From the NCBI GenBank assembly GCA_037074705.1, contig CM073596.1, positions 14,068,501 through 14,132,500 on the forward strand: a DNA stretch of 64,000 nt. The letters are read 5' to 3'. A program made the position numbers and the translations under genes. Under the pieces are notes generated by a model, which ran no database searches, was not told the origin of the DNA, and saw only the letters and a list, made by a program, of their open reading frames with translations. The stretch is from Zhengitettix transpicula. Lineage: Eukaryota > Arthropoda > Insecta > Orthoptera > Tetrigidae. Below, one piece after another: positions 11,713-23,916 of this stretch (positions are counted from its first letter, which is position 1; each line of letters starts with the position of its first letter).

Positions 11713-12763
11713 CAATATATACAGTACTTACGATTTCTATTCCTTAACAATTAACTTCAATTAACTGAAATATAAAAATATAGAGACCATTTGATGTTCG
11801 AAGAAAGTCCTGCATTTATTTTGGAATATGTGAAGTTCAGCAAAACAAAATATTATATTTGCATACAGTTAAATTTCTCACATTAGAAGACTCTTGACCG
11901 ATCGCAGGAAGCCACGAAGTATCTCTCAGTTGTCGAAACGGTTCACAAGAAATAATTTATATTTAAATATTTATACGTACCTTCAGATTAGCGCAGAACG
12001 GAAATTATCAGGGAAATCTCAGAGGCGAAAAATTCTGCAAAGTAGGAGAATAATAAATTAACTTCAGAGAAATATATTAATTCTGAAGACAAATAATATA
12101 ATTAAGAATAGATCATACTAAAATCATTATGCAGTATTGATGGTTAGTGGAAGATGCCTGTGTAGAGGCTCATCGAAACGTTACGTTTTGTTTTTACCGC
12201 AGTGGGAAATCGAGACCATTATCTTCAGTACATACCCTGAGGAATCCTTCGATCTTTAATTGAAAATTATAATGAATTAAAAATCCCAGATAAACTGGAT
12301 TCGTATTTAATATTACCAATTCCCCGTACGTCGTCATATCATACAAAAAGATGAAAATGGCACCACTTTATTGTTATTTACATTATCTAATATTAATTGG
12401 ATGCATAAATTTTCAGATATCGTAAAATAATATATTGTATTGATAAATCCGATAAGCCGGGGGATTTAATTCTGCGTTCAGGTTTAATTCGTAATGTTGG
12501 CGTGATTTAAAAAAATGGGCACTATTAAACAAGTTTGGAAGCGTTCGGACGAAGTAGGAGACGGATATAACGAACAAAAACGAAGGAATTGTGTATTTTA
12601 TTGTAAAAGAACGTGTGTATAGCCGGAAAACAAATCTTAACTGATGCTTGTATTTAACAAATCATTACGCAAGGATCTAAAACACACGCTCAGCTCCGTG
12701 TAATTATATTTGTATCGCTATTCCACATTTTACTATTACCGTGGCCCTCTTTATTCGTTGCAG

Positions 12764-12887
12764 GTAATATTGGGACCAGTTGCTCGAGCTTCGCCTTGCG
12801 AAGTGCATCGCAGTTATCAGAGTTGGCCATGGAATACGTTTGTGGACAATCGTTTCTCGACAGTTGTCGCTTCAAATCCAACCGTTG
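12764..12887 (+). CDS. Candidate internal coding exon (124 bp)
   Basis: A polypyrimidine tract and acceptor (CTCTTTATTCGTTGCAG) end at 12763, and a strong donor (TTG then GTGAGTAC) follows 12887. The segment is near 50 percent GC inside flanks of about 70 percent AT. Two of the three frames are open across it. The frame starting at 12764 encodes VILGPVARASPCEVH and continues through SWPWNTFVDNRF to NPTV, ending in phase 1. The frame starting at 12766 is cysteine-richer, with CSSFAL and EYVCGQSFLDSC. I recognise neither as a known family. The minus strand is also open but lacks splice signals. No second exon was found within the window, so the gene's other exons would lie outside or in unrecognised short pieces. 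Confidence 0.4.
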
Positions 12888-13499
12888 GTGAGTACATTTA
12901 ATTCTTTCCACTGCAGTCGTCAGTCATTTACGAACGCACACGCACAGTTAATAATTAAAAATTTAATATTTACACGTACGTAATTTTGGAAATTTACATA
13001 CATGTACAGTCAATATTTATTTACGTATTTGGTTGAACTTACAATTGATATCCTCTCGTTATTTTTTTTTAAAACAAATTCCTTTGGCTAGAATACATGC
13101 TGAAACATTGTATAAAGTGGCATGAAAAAATCTCGAGTTGAGAATTAATTGAGTAATATTGCTATAATTTTGACAATATTTTCTGCTGTTTCATATAATT
13201 GATTAAAAAAATTAAAACGACAGTTTGAAAATTTACAAATTTTTAATAATATTTAAACGTTGCTGCATACATTTTTTCACTCACTTACGAAGTCCGAGAA
13301 GATTATATTTAAAACATTAACGAACATACAAACGGACATCGATTCATTTGGACACAATATATTGTAATGCCAATTAATTAGGCCATTAATTGTTTGGACA
13401 TAAAATTTGAATTGTTTGAGAAATCCATTATAGCGGTATGATCGAACAAAGCTACAATGGAAAAGCGAGTTCACTTGATTTTACGAAAAGTCAAAAATG

Positions 13500-14320
13500 G
13501 CGTATGCGCGCTATAACTCGAGAGAACTAGGATTTAGTTGGTGACGGGACATTTCAGAGGACGGAACAAATAATACTAGAGCAGAGACTAGCCGTCGTTA
13601 ATGTATTATAAAACAAAGTTGTGAATTTAAGACAAAGTAAAACATTCACGGAAGTATTACCTCGTAAATATCGCGAAGTAAAAGCAGCCAGCCAGGAAAG
13701 GAAGTTAGCAGTTTACGTCTATAGCCAGCCAGAAAAAGGAAGAGCTACGTTGCAGTTTAAGTCCAAATCGGTAAAAGACTAACAAATCTACGAATCATTG
13801 GATTCGTATAAGGCAAGCAGACATCAGACAAAAAGGAGGATCATCCGAGTTCCTGGGAGCCTATCAATTTTGACTTCAATAGTGTAAAATCTGTGAGTCG
13901 ACATTTTAGAATCAGTGTATAATTTTGCAATAGTGTACTTCCGAAACCAAAAAGAATGCTGGTACCAGCTGGACACTACGTAAGTAAGAAAACCAAAACT
14001 AATGATTAATTGTAAACTTTAATTAAAGGATAAAGTCAGATTTCGTTCTCTTTTAATTGCCAATCATAGTTAATTTTTTTTACTTTTAATTTCTTTCTGT
14101 CGACATATAGTTTAGGTAAATTGTGAACTGTTTGTTAATAAGATTTTTAAATCAATTTGTTGTGTACATTATCAAACCCAGTAGAGGCCCTGAGAGAGTG
14201 AAAGATCTCAAATTTTGTTGTAATTATCTTTATTGCCACAAAATAAATAAATATTATGTTTGTTAATTTTGATTATTAGTTAACGCCTTCCATTTAATTA
14301 TCACCTAAATGGCGCTTCAC
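13500..14320 (+). mobile_element. Possible LTR remnant with primer-binding-like site
   Basis: A GC-richer stretch (13500-13985) is followed by a donor-like CGTAAGTAAG and then by AATAAATAAATATT polyadenylation-like signals near 14240. Near 14308 lies TGGCGCTTCACGTGAGG, which resembles the TGGCGC-type tRNA primer binding site that follows a 5' LTR. No gag or pol sequence follows, no second LTR was found, and the 5' boundary is a guess. This is an inference from a few motifs only. Confidence 0.22.
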
Positions 14321-14474
14321 GTGAGGTAAATTCCTCAAATTCTTTAAATTAATTAAAACACCCATTATTTATTACTATATATAATTTAATAATATAAAAA
14401 TTATCTTCTTGGCCTTATATATTCAACAAACACTGAGACAATTAAGGATCGTAAGTTTGCCCGGAGTAACTGCT

Positions 14475-14590
14475 GGATAAAGTTTTCTAGGGATTCCAAC
14501 CGGGTAGCGTCGTTTCAGGTGAAGAAGCCATCGAAACATTGTGGGAATTAAACGACGCTATCCGGTTGGAATCCCGAGAGAACTTTATCC
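14475..14590. repeat. 41-bp inverted repeat (hairpin), 34-bp loop
   Basis: Arms 14475-14515 and 14550-14590 are near-complementary, sharing GGATAAAGTT, GGATTCCAACCGG and CGTCGTTT. The loop includes GTGAAGAAGCCATCGAAACATTG. This has the order GAAGA, short spacer, GAAAC, as in the Penelope-type hammerhead-like cores elsewhere in the window, but no usable stem II. It is probably the terminal inverted junction of another retroelement family; that identity is inferred. Confidence 0.65.
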
Positions 14591-14853
14591 ACTGCGATAA
14601 TTGTCTGTTCAATATACAACAAGTAAATACCGATCGTTTAACTTCATAAAGAGCATTGTAGTATATTTCTAGTACATTTATAAAATCTTTGGGGAGGAAT
14701 CGAAGGCATGTAAAATGGGGGGAAGACGGGAATTTTTTTTCTGTCAAAAATGCCAGTTTTAAGACCAGAAAATAAAAAATTGTATGACAACGAGTAATTT
14801 GTAAGATATATGCATTTAAATCATCCTGAAATTCATCAACAAGAGATCGGGTG

Positions 14854-14986
14854 TGACGTCATAGTGACGTCACAGACACTGGTGCTAACCTCGATACGTT
14901 CCCCCCCCCAAATGATGGGCTGCTAACTTCAGCATAATCCTCCTTAAGACACAGTAATCCTGGAAATAGTAGAACTGATGACGTCA
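14854..14986. promoter_or_regulatory. Three CRE-type palindromes in 133 bp
   Basis: Exact TGACGTCA palindromes occur at 14854-14861, 14865-14872 and 14979-14986. TGACGTCA is the canonical binding site for CREB/ATF bZIP dimers. This segment is not part of repeat R1, which also carries the motif. No TATA box or transcript evidence is visible nearby. Function is inference; the motif density is what the sequence shows. Confidence 0.4.
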
Positions 14987-15982
14987 CTTACCTTATTGTC
15001 AGTATTATGTTGAAACTGTTCAAATGGTCGGAAAGTGGTTTAGCATGGCTGATTTTTTAATCGTTTCCATTGCCATTTGTTCGATATTAGCCAAATATTT
15101 AAATGAATAACGATTACCTTTTATTTTTCGATTAAAAATTACCTGCAGCTGATTTAAAAAAGAATCGAATCCCATTCTGTGAAAAATTATAAAGTGTGAA
15201 AAATTCATTTAATTTTTAAGTAATTAATAATATTTATTATTTTAAAAATGGTAAATGTTTGATTGTGTCTCTTGACACAAGCGTAAATTAACGGTAACTA
15301 AAAAGCTTCTATTATCAGCAATTTTATTATAAACTTACCAAAAAAACCATAATAGCTTAAATATAATTATTAAAAGAAACTAAATTCGAAGTCTGAGTAT
15401 AATAAGCAAAATTTTCGGTAAAAAAAATACCTATAAGTCGGCAAATTTCCAAAATATATTAGAAAATCTAATAGGATAATTTAAGAAGTATTCAGGTTAC
15501 ATAAAGAGCAAATTTAGCGAAAAATCAAATTTAATTAAACAACGAAACCCAATCATCAGTCTCTAATAATTAGCCAATTTATTCTTGTTTGAAACTTTGG
15601 ACCTGTCCGATGATGTGCATGTATAATATTATTAAAATTTATTAAATAATTATTTAAAAATTCAGAAAAAAAATTTTCATATCAATGTTAAATATTGTAG
15701 CAAAAATTAATTTACTTAAATTCATATAAAAATAAGAAATATGAAAACTAATGAAGTTTAATAAAATGCCCTTGACAACTGATTATACATATATATATAT
15801 ATATGTCTGTGTGTGTATTGTTTAAATATATAAACATACAAATTAATAATACTAATGTATACATTTTATGGCTGAATATGATCGGACAATTCGAATACTT
15901 GAAAGAATAAAAAAAATTGATGATGAAGTCTGCGTTGGTTTTATTTATATGAAAAGAATTAAATAATTGGTTACCTTATACG

Positions 15983-16235
15983 GACACTATTTTTTTTAAT
16001 TTTTAACACTAACACTAACAAGTTTGAAGCAAGACTAAAACAAAAATCTTTTTTCTTGTTAGTGTTAAGTGAATTGTGGGCCTCGGAGCCCCGTTCCAAA
16101 AACTGTGTGTATTTAGGAACTTGTTTCGTTTGGTTGTGCCAGTTTACCGTGTTAATTTAGAAAACACCTGAAGATGATACAGAAAGGTATCGAAACGTCG
16201 TCATGAGTAAAAATAGTGTCTGTATAAAGTCATCA
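15983..16235 (+). mobile_element. Penelope-type terminus with inverted ends
   Basis: The edges carry an inverted match: CGGACACTATTTTTTT near 15991 and AAAAATAGTGTCTGTATA near 16209. Inside is a 12 bp perfect hairpin (16011-16022 with 16055-16066) and then a hammerhead-like core at 16168. The arrangement resembles the inverted-terminus deletion derivatives at 25.4 kb and 62 kb but differs in sequence, so it is a separate family. No coding remnant is present. Confidence 0.5.
16165..16202 (+). ncRNA. Hammerhead ribozyme core, intact conserved bases
   Basis: CTGAAGA (16168-16174) matches CTGANGA exactly. Stem II GATAC (16176-16180) pairs perfectly with GTATC (16187-16191) across a six-base loop. 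GAAA (16192-16195) follows, then C, G and T, with C at 16199 as the presumed cleavage base (triplet GTC). Stem III would be the two-pair, loopless AC/GT form, which generally needs a dimer to be active. Helix I is weak here: CA before the core pairs with GT at 16200-16201... wait-free reading gives only two pairs, so activity in isolation is doubtful. The core match is direct; ribozyme function is inferred from the known presence of minimal type I hammerheads in Penelope-like elements. Confidence 0.55.
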
Positions 16236-16559
16236 TGTGTTTTATTAATTCAAAACAGACGTTAAGTAGAAAACATTTTCTAAGGAAAGAAGTCAAACTA
16301 ATTAAAAATATTTTATTATAATTCAATCAAGCAACACTACTGTCGTCATGACTATTTACGGACGTTTTAACTCTGGTTGTCATGCTGATCTCGTGTGCAT
16401 AAAAAGTGTAAAAGAAACAGAGGTAGGAGAAAGTTTCCTAAATTTTAATATGGAAATCAAATTTCTTTCTTATTTATTAACAACTCCCTTTTAATTTTTG
16501 GAGTGTGAGGGATAAAATTACTGATGTCGTTGTCTATTTTTCTATCTAATTTTATCTCC

Positions 16560-17110
16560 TTATAATAAGTTGAGCTCCAGGGGGCTCTGATCTCAAACGT
16601 GATTCACGTGGAGGCAAAATATGGGCAGGTAGATGAAATCTGTCGAGCTCTCTTGTCACTGCCTCTTTGTGGAATTATGTAGGATGTATTTTGAGAAGGA
16701 AGAGAGGCATATTTGCCGTGCGTGGGAGCGATAAACACGGGAGTCAAAGAGGCCAAGAGGATCCTCTAAATTGCAGTCTCTGAGATGGAGTACGGAGGCG
16801 GCTTACATCTGCATAGATACTGCGCCCACCTCCCCTTTCTCTAAGGAGGTACTTAGTCTCTCCTCCCTCTCTAGTTTTATCCGAGTGTGAGATTTAGCGA
16901 TCGCCAAGAACTTCGTGACTTATCTGCTTCGAGGCGCCTCATATCTTTCTGCAACGCGCTTTTGTCAGGGAAACTTTTTTTTTTGGTAATTACTTGAGAC
17001 GTATCTCGTCTTAAATCTGCCCTTGGACGTGTTTGATAATGGCGTTACACTCTTATTGAAGATTCGTTCCTGCCCGTCTTTAAATAACCAATCTTATCGT
17101 ACCGACTTCC
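16560..17110. other. GC-richer unique segment, no gene recognised
   Basis: Unlike its surroundings, this segment has balanced composition, CT/AG-rich stretches and no repeat partner in the window. All frames are short. It could be a non-coding regulatory element or an unrecognised exon cluster; nothing in the sequence decides. Confidence 0.25.
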
Positions 17111-17279
17111 CTGCCACGCGAAAGAAACATTAAATAGTCGTCCTAATTTCCAATCCAATTTAAATTTGCATATAGAGCTGGTACGTGCATACGTATATAT
17201 ATATATACACAAATCCTTAGAAAATTAAATTTGGGGGAACCCCCCCTCCCCTTCCCCAGAGCAATACAATTCACTGGCG

Positions 17280-20060
17280 GTGTTGTCAGGAGGATGATTC
17301 ATACAATTTCTAGATACTACTCTCAATTAATTTAAAATTTTTATCAGACATAAATAATTTGAATTTTGGATATCTTTATGCTATTTATTCGTCTTCGCAA
17401 TAAATTTTTTAAGCTAAAAAAAAGTGAACAATTGAATAAGTGGATGGAACATAAAAATTCTAAATATTTATGCCTGATAATAAAACTTGGAATTTATATT
17501 TTGTAAAATCATTTCTTAAATATTTTAAATCATTTATAGTGTGATAATTTTTGAATTGTTAAAAAAACAAATTCTATATACTACTCTGAATAGGCAAGAA
17601 TAATAATATGAATACGGAATTTTTTTTAAATATGTATCAGACATAAATGATTTGAATTTCGGATATCTTGATGCCTTTTTTTCGTCTTCGAAATAATTTT
17701 TTTAAACTGAAACCTACTATAAATTATGGATTGTACTTCTAGATTTTAAAGTTCTGGGATAAAAATATTTTTAATGTAAGTAACAAAAATTCTATATATT
17801 TATGCCTGATAATACAACTTGAGATTTAAATTTTGTAAAATAATTTTTATAAATATTTTAAATATTTTGGTGTGCTAATTTTTTATATTTTTGAATTTTT
17901 TAAAAAAATAGTTTCTATATACTACTTTGAATAAGCAGTATTATGAACTCTAATTTTTTTAAAAATTGGTAACACTTTTATCAGGCTTAAATAATTAGAA
18001 TTTTGGATGTCTTGAAGTCATTTATTCCATTTTGCAATAACTTTTTAAGCTAAAACTTACCATTACATATGGATTATAATTCTAGATTTTGAAGTTTATA
18101 TTTTTTTTTGCTGTGAAAAAGTGAATAAGTGCATTGAATATAACAAAAATTCTAATTATTAATGCCTGATAATGAAAAGTGGGTTGTAAATTAGAGAAAG
18201 CCATTTTTATAAATATTCTAAACCTTTTATAGTGCGATAAATTTTTTATTTTTGGATTGTTAAAATTTCCATACACTACTTTGAATAGGAAAGAATAATA
18301 TTATAAAGACGGAATTTTTTAAAATTGAAAACAACATTGTTATCAGACACAAATAATTCTAATTTTGGATATCATGAAGAAAATTATTCGTCGTCGCAAT
18401 AAATTTTTAAACTAAAACCTACAATTAAATACGGATTGTAATTGTAGATTTTTAAGTTCTGGGATACAAAATTATAAATTTTTAATGTGAACAAGTGAAT
18501 AAGTGGATAGAACATAAAAATTCTAAATATTTATGCCTGATAATAAAACTTTGAATTTAAATTTGGTAAAATATTTTTTAAATATTTTAAATCGTTGAGA
18601 CTGTGATAATTTTGATTATTTTTAAATTTTATAAAAAATAATTTCTATATACTACTCTGAATGGGTAAGAATAATAATATAACGACGAATTTTTTTAAAA
18701 TGAAAACAACACTGTTATCAGACAATTAATTCGAATTTTGGATATCTTTGAGCTAAAAATTTGGCCTCGCAATAAAGTTTTAAGTTAAAAACTACTAAAA
18801 TAATGGATTTTAGTTATAGATTTTAAGTTCTGGGATAAAAAAATTATAAATTTTAAATGTGAACTAGTTAATAATTGTATTTAACAATTTTTTAAAAATA
18901 TTTATGCATTATAATAAAACTTGGGATTTAAATTTTGTAAAAACATTTTTATAAATATGTTAAACCTTTTATAGAGTGTTAATTTTGAATTTTGATTTTT
19001 TTAAAAAAAATTCTATATACTGCTCTCAATAGGAAAGAATAATATTATGAAGACGGAATTTTTTTAAATCGAAAACAACACTGTTATCAGATAAATAATT
19101 CGAATTTAGGATATTATGAAGCCATTAATTCGTCTTCGCAATAAATTTTTAATATGAAACATATGGATTGTAATTCTAGTTTTTAAAGTTCTGGGATAAA
19201 AAATTATAAATTTTTAATGTAAGTGGATTGAATATAACATAAATTCAAAATATTTATGCCTGATAATAAATCTTAGGATTTAAATTTTGTAAAATCATTT
19301 TTATAAATATTTTAAATCTTTTCTGGGGTGCTATTTTTTTATTTTTGAATTGTTAATAAAATTGGCAAGAATAATATTATAAAGACGGAATTGTTTCAAT
19401 ATGGAAAAAAACAGTTATCAGACACACATAATTCGAATTTTGGATATCTTGAAGCCATTTCATCGTTTTCGCAATAAACATTTTAAGCTAAAACCAATTA
19501 TTACATATGGATTGTAATTCTAGATTTTTAGGTTTCGGAATAAAAAATTACAATTTTTGAATGAACAAGTTAATACGTGGATTGAATATAAAAATTCTAA
19601 ATATTTGTGCGTGATAATAAAATTGGAATTTAAATTTTGTAAAATTTTATTTCTTTTATGATGTGATAATTTATTTATTTTTGAATTGTTAAAAAAAACA
19701 ATTTATAGATACGACTCTGAATAGGCCAGAATAATATTATGGAGATGAAGTTTTCTAAATTAATAACTACACTTCTATCAGACTCAAATATTTCGAATTT
19801 TGGATATCTTGAAGCCATTTATTCGTCTTCGAAATATATTTTTTAAGATAAAGCCTCCTATTAAATATGGATTTTAAATGTAGATTTTTAGCTTCTATGA
19901 TCATTTTTAATGTAGAGAAGTCTATAAATGGATTGAAAATAACAAAAATTGTATATATTTATGCCTGATAATAAAACTTGGGATTTAAATATTGTAAAAT
20001 CATTTTTATAATTATTTTAAATCTTTTAGAGTATGATAATAATTTTATTTTTGATCTTGT
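17280..20060. repeat. Tandem array of eight ~350 bp units
   Basis: The landmark GAATTTTGGATATC followed by a TTATTCGTCTTCGCAATAAA-like segment recurs near 17361, 17654, 17998, 18360, 18733, 19102, 19435 and 19795, giving periods of about 293 to 373 bp. Each unit also carries TTATGCCTGATAATAAAACT and a CTATATACTACTCTGAAT-like block in the same order. The differences are many small A/T indels and substitutions, typical of an old satellite. There is no coding potential. Confidence 0.9.
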
Positions 20061-22170
20061 TAAATGACTTTAGCGGCAAGGATTCCAGGAAGATTCGTAA
20101 AATTAGGCTGCTTTTTTTCTCATGAAGTCTTAAATATTTTTAAAAAAATACTTTCACTGGTCATGCAATTATTGAACTGAACAATAAGTTAAATATCCAT
20201 TTTATGACGTTTTAATATTTTTTTTATATAGTTCTATACGATACAGTGTAGCCTACATCATGATCGTTCTCCTTATCAATTTGTCGGTGTCTTAAAATTT
20301 TTCTCGGTTATGTGATGAAGTCACACTTTTTCATTTATATAACAACAAAATTCCTTGTTTTAATTTTAAATCGTAACCTACGGGGAATTTACGTCCCAGT
20401 GGGCTGATTGAGCTGTGGTAGGTAAAGTCTGTGGCAAAACATTTGACTAAACTGCACTCCCGCCTCTCACCAAGGCGTCGCCTCGAACTCAAAGCCACTC
20501 CTTCCAAACAACGACCTTCCACAAGGTTTCTTCTTACTTATCCGGAACAAAAGAAAGTAACTACAAGGAGCCGTTTCGTATCGGCATCAAGAAACGGATA
20601 AAAATAATTATTGTAGATATTATTAATCAATGTGACGATATTATATATATATATATATAGAAGCTTTTGACGTGCCTTACTCAACGATCAGAATTGAAAG
20701 TATTTTTAAAAAATACTAATAACCTTATTTCTTCATAATTTTTGGAACGCAATAAGTTTTCTCTACCTTCCATATAACTTACCCTTACCTCTATCACTTT
20801 TCTCTGAATTTTCTTTTGTAATCGTCACTTTTCTCGTATAAGATTCAACTTCAACGTTAGCCACACCTCAAACCCCCTCTCCTTTTCGGATTTATATTCA
20901 ATCTGAATCTGACTGTTTGTCCTCCAAATTAGAATTTCCCCGCTATGGGGGTTCACGGAGAGTAATTCCACGGCCCTATGTCCTCACACCGCTCTTCAAA
21001 ATTCTGATGTGTCAAGGCACGTTTCGTGTTGCATCTGACGACAGTCCAATTAAGTTCGGAAACAAACGGCACCATAAAAGTTCTCTCCAGGACAGATGCA
21101 CCAAACCAGGTTTCCTGAGTAACATAATTATCCACGTGTAAAAGCGGATGTGGTATAAAGCCTAATTTACGAAAACGGGTTTCAACTGGAAAGGATAAAT
21201 CAGCAGCATTTAAAACAAACCTATATATTAGTGAATTATTTTAATTAAACGTGGGTGAAACAAGGGAAAGAACGAGTATGAGAAACGCTAGATGGAAACC
21301 GCCGTTCGTTGTGCATGTCGTGACTATTTTATCGTGGGTTCCCGAAGCCCCATTTCCTGTCTGCAATCTTTCCGAGTGCTTGCGTGATCTCACAAACGGA
21401 CGTGAGAGATCCTCAGAAAGGAATCTGGGCTAAAGATCATCTGCGGAATATATATAAGGACACACGAAAAGCACTCCGCAAGGCTCCCATCTCGAGGGGC
21501 AAAAGGATTTATGCAATCGTAAAAAATGAAAAACTTTCCGCTGGTGAAAACAGTAAGGAATTAAAGTGCCACTTCATTTTGGATTTGAAGTCGTGAGACG
21601 TTAAACAACTCAGAACTTCGGTCGTAAAGGCGAAACTTTTAGCGTATCATCGCATTTTCAATTATTTTTCCGAGGATTTTTTTAAAGCTTAATATATAAC
21701 CCATTAAAAATAGTTTATCCGTAAGAAACTACAACTTTAGCAGTTACGTGCTTCTACCGCATTGAATTGTGAGATGGTCTGGTAAAAGTACCGAGCCTTA
21801 TAAAAATACAATTTTTTGTTTAATATTAGAATTACCTTATCTCTTCAAACACCGTGGCTGAATGTGTCTTAATAAATTTTCTAACCGATTTATTTCACAA
21901 TTTAACAGTATTTAAAAAATGGAGCCATGAAATGTTCAATTTGAAGTTTCTGATTGACCATGTATGATTATTTAATATTTATTTTTCATAATTATAAATT
22001 GTGGACCAGTTTCATTTTAATGTTATCACACTTATTGTGGTTTAACGCCGTTTAAATCTCACAATTTATTTTATTTATATAAATTTAGGTTCATCTGGAT
22101 GTTCAGCAGCATCACAAAAAATTTTGTTAATTTAATATTTACTTTCTAGGTTTCCTAATTATTGTAATTA
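20061..22170. other. Mixed unique stretch, no gene recognised
   Basis: The parts at 20360-20560 and 20840-21600 are GC-richer and show several short ORFs on both strands, the longest about 74 codons. None has a recognisable motif or flanking splice pair that I trust. A (TA)n tract lies at 20641-20660. Confidence 0.3.
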
Positions 22171-22206
22171 CTTGATGATGTCCTAATCTTACGGACGAAA
22201 CGTCTT
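22171..22206 (+). ncRNA. Hammerhead-like core, solo terminus
   Basis: TTGATGA (22172-22178) differs from CTGATGA only at the first base. Stem II GTCC (22180-22183) pairs with GGAC (22193-22196). GAAA (22197-22200) and CGTC (22201-22204) follow, giving the same GAAACGTC end as the other cores. No terminus of the 25.4/62 kb family surrounds it, so it marks another, older element. Helix I pairing is not convincing. Confidence 0.4.
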
Positions 22207-23916
22207 AGTACAGTTTTAAATCTATATTTTTTTGTGAAGTATAATGTTTGTTTTTTAAACCGTGTACTCGTAATAATTATTCTTTTCATGTAATCTTATA
22301 TTCCTATTTTCTCTACCGAGGACTAATGGAATAAATAATAAATCTAAATCTAAATAATATTTTATGACGAATTTGCAATTTTGTTAAACCTAAGATTATT
22401 TTTTTTGACTTATCTGTTCAGTAATTATTATATTTTTCCAGTCACATAATTATGCTTTTAAAAATAAAATATATATTCAGTGTGATGTAAGAAATTATTT
22501 TTTACAATTAAACTTAATCGGAAGCATATATTAAACAGACAAAACATTTAATTGTTAATTTAATGATTTATCCGTCTATAATACGAAAATCAGGTGATCA
22601 ATGTTTAATTACGAATATTAAATCGTTGAAAATCGAAAGAATATGTACGTAAATAAATAAAGGTTCTAAATATGTTGTTTAAATAATTAGTCTTAGATTT
22701 TACATTACAATATTGTTTAGTAAGATTTATAAGATTAGTCTAACAATATAATTGTTTTGAAACATCCAAGATTTTGATACATGGCGAATTCAAATTATAT
22801 ACGTTAAAATAAAATTTAGTTTATCTTCGTCAAGTTTTATATTTATGCTCTTTAATACATATATATTTGTTAATATTTTTAGCAAATTAAATGAAACGCT
22901 TTTATCACTATTTTGAAAATTAATAGTCAACCACAACTATGACATTTGTGTGTGTTAAGCTTCCGTTTAGCGGAGTATCGCAATTTGTTTGTCCTTGGCT
23001 GACTTGCTAACTGGAGCCGTTAGGTGGATTAAATATATTCTTACTGTTGGGACAAACAGGTTGTAGGAATGGAATGTTGCGTAGATAATAGAAGCTCCTT
23101 CAAGCATGACACTTAACCTATTTCTCAGGTAACGGCTACTTCTTCCTTCATAACTTACCCATTTTTGCCTCAGAATAATATTACGGGGACAAATACGAGT
23201 TTCGACAATAATTATTGAATACGCGCATGACATCCTCCACAGCCATTGTTAGTCCTCTAGGTGAGGGGAAGGTGAGCTCTTAAAGTTAACACAGCGTGAA
23301 ACCATCTGCTGTCTCAAGGACAGCCGTGTTCTTCCATGACAAATAACTTTGCAGCCAGGACGATGAAGAAGCAATGAATCAGCATCAATAATCAAGAAAC
23401 TCGTAGCATTAAACGGGGGGAAAAAATTCGTTGAGTGGTTTAGATTCACTTTTAAGTGTGGATTCTGTAAGGAAAAATACGACTAACAATTATACAAGCA
23501 TACGTCCAGGAATAGTTAATTATAATGTAGTGAACCATCAGTAGTATCGTTGCGGATCGGAAGGTTGATCTAAGGTACGGTAATTTATTGTACGAGGAAG
23601 CATTAGTTTAGTATAATTTATTTTACGGCAGTTTATATTTTTATCAGGCAGAATTTTATTGAGAAGTACCACAATTATTAAACTCTGCCAAGAAATGTCT
23701 AGAGCTCTATTTAATTACGTTAGAAAATCCTTAAGCTTCTCTACCAAGCAATAAACTTGTAATAAATTAACTATTTTGCGCAGCGAAAAATATTGTATAA
23801 AATTAAAAATTTAAGCTATTAATGAAATATAAAGTTTAGGACTTCATCCGATGTACTTTAGGTATTATAAATAATTTTAATACATCGCCAAGTACTTCCA
23901 AATATTGATGTATTTA
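22207..23916. other. AT-rich stretch with minus-strand open segment
   Basis: Most is AT-rich with nothing recognisable. On the minus strand, 23450-22967 is comparatively GC-rich and mostly open in two consecutive frames, at 23449-23249 (66 codons) and 23233-22967 (88 codons). I do not recognise the peptides, which could be a decayed transposon ORF. Confidence 0.25.

Noticed and set aside
17280..20060. CRISPR-like array
   Set aside because: Repeating units are ~350 bp with diverged copies and no short repeat/spacer alternation. It is a eukaryotic tandem satellite.
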